From assembly GCF_902833085.1 (NCBI RefSeq), contig NZ_CADFEB010000005.1, forward strand, positions 1-64,000: a DNA stretch of 64,000 nucleotides, read 5' to 3'. The position numbers and the translations under genes were made by a program. How positions within the stretch are numbered: position 1 is the first letter of the stretch; each line of letters begins with the position of its first letter. The notes below the pieces were generated by a model. That model had not been told where the DNA came from, searched no databases, and saw only the letters and a program-made list of their open reading frames with translations. The DNA comes from Burkholderia ubonensis. Lineage in GTDB: Bacteria > Pseudomonadota > Gammaproteobacteria > Burkholderiales > Burkholderiaceae. Positions 63,413-64,000 of the stretch are shown here, piece by piece.

Positions 63413-64000
63413 ATGGCAATGGCGGAAGTGCTCGAACGACCGGTCACGGCGGCGGCGAACCCGTTCCGCGGCAGTCCATCCGATCGGCCGTCCAGGCCCG
63501 CGCCGCAGGCGCGCCGCGCGGCCAGGCCGAGCGCGCAGGGCGCATTGCTCGACGTGCTGATCGCCCACCGCGCGATGCTCGTCAACGTCGCGCGCAGCTT
63601 CGTCGGCTGCGCGAGCCGAGCCGAGGACGTCGTGCACGACGTGTTCGTGAAGCTCGTCGATTTCCCGAACCAGGACGCGGTACGCCAGCCGGTCGCGTAC
63701 GTGACGCGGATGGTGCGCAACGCGTCGATCGACGCGTGCCGCCGCCAGAACCTCGAGAGCTTCTACCACGCGGACGAGGACGACGGCTTCGACGTGCCGT
63801 CGCCGGAGCCGACGCCCGAAGCGGCGCTGATGACGCGCGACACGCTGCGGCGCGTGTCGGCCGCGCTCGACGACCTGCCGGCGCGCAGCCGCGCGGCGTT
63901 CGAGATGGTGCGGCTGCGCGACGAGACGCTGCAGAGCGCGGCGCGCGCGCTGAACGTGTCGCAGACGCTCGTGCATTTCATGATCCGCGACGCCGAGCGC
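63413..64000 (+). CDS. orbS: ECF sigma factor, probably OrbS of the ornibactin locus (partial)
   Basis: The first 196 codons of an extracytoplasmic-function sigma factor; the gene runs past the window end. Region 2 (MLVNVARSFVGCASRAEDVV, then HDVFVKL) and region 4 (LDDLPARSRAAFEMVRLRDE, with SQTLVHFMIRDAER) are present. The unusual N-terminal extension before region 2 (about 45 residues, Pro/Arg-rich) matches OrbS as I remember it, and the neighbouring fimbrial and efflux genes agree with the position of the ornibactin cluster in B. cenocepacia. OrbS directs RNA polymerase to siderophore genes under iron starvation. The ATG at 63413 has CGGAG upstream. Confidence 0.85.
   Translation, partial: MAMAEVLERPVTAAANPFRGSPSDRPSRPAPQARRAARPSAQGALLDVLIAHRAMLVNVARSFVGCASRAEDVVHDVFVKLVDFPNQDAVRQPVAYVTRMVRNASIDACRRQNLESFYHADEDDGFDVPSPEPTPEAALMTRDTLRRVSAALDDLPARSRAAFEMVRLRDETLQSAARALNVSQTLVHFMIRDAER

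Noticed and set aside
1..64000. CRISPR arrays
   Set aside because: No regularly spaced direct repeats were seen anywhere in the window.

Overview
The window is GC-rich DNA that looks like chromosome 1 of a Burkholderia cepacia complex species. Three things support this: the AmrAB-OprA-type efflux locus followed by a chaperone-usher fimbrial operon, an ECF sigma gene at the right edge that matches OrbS of the ornibactin siderophore locus as I remember it, and a CysB-linked sulfate importer. This is recognition from memory, not a database search. No rRNA, tRNA or CRISPR array was seen.

Layout. 1-3200 is a decayed, more AT-rich genomic island: a tyrosine-integrase remnant with an internal deletion, a 2-oxoglutarate/Fe(II) oxygenase, a complete IS5-family element, a frameshifted acyltransferase fragment, and two halves of one small secreted-peptide gene beside a 20-bp imperfect direct repeat. 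3379-12992 holds small metabolic and hypothetical genes (DUF1330, LprI/XAC2610-like protein, VOC protein, PLD nuclease, HxlR regulator with thioesterase, aldo-keto reductase, MFS transporter with M20 peptidase). 13153-13447 is a striking nested inverted repeat that abuts the start of a LysR gene. 13459-21777 carries mnmH, an ArsP-like permease, a NodIJ-type ABC exporter, a universal stress protein, and lexA with a small downstream gene and two LexA boxes.

22055-27112 is a complete sulfate/thiosulfate import operon (binding protein, cysT, cysW, cysA) followed by its CysB-type regulator. 27474-33209 is a ribose operon (rbsB-A-C-R-K) with a LacI-type operator in front. A chemoreceptor follows, then the prkA-yeaH-spoVR stress/stationary-phase operon (35645-40635), an alpha-ketoglutarate-type MHS permease, an unusual rhomboid protease fused to a beta-propeller, and an amino-acid ABC importer without its own ATPase.

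46945-55114 has an M23 peptidase with a terminator in its leader and an RND tripartite efflux operon with a divergent TetR repressor. 56802-61675 is a four-gene chaperone-usher fimbrial operon behind a long AT-rich upstream region, followed by a secreted HAF-repeat propeller protein. The window ends inside an ECF sigma factor gene (probably orbS) with a Fur-box-like sequence upstream.

The most unusual items are the nested inverted repeat in the LysR leader, the split small gene at the island ends, the rhomboid/propeller fusion, and the small lexA-linked gene.
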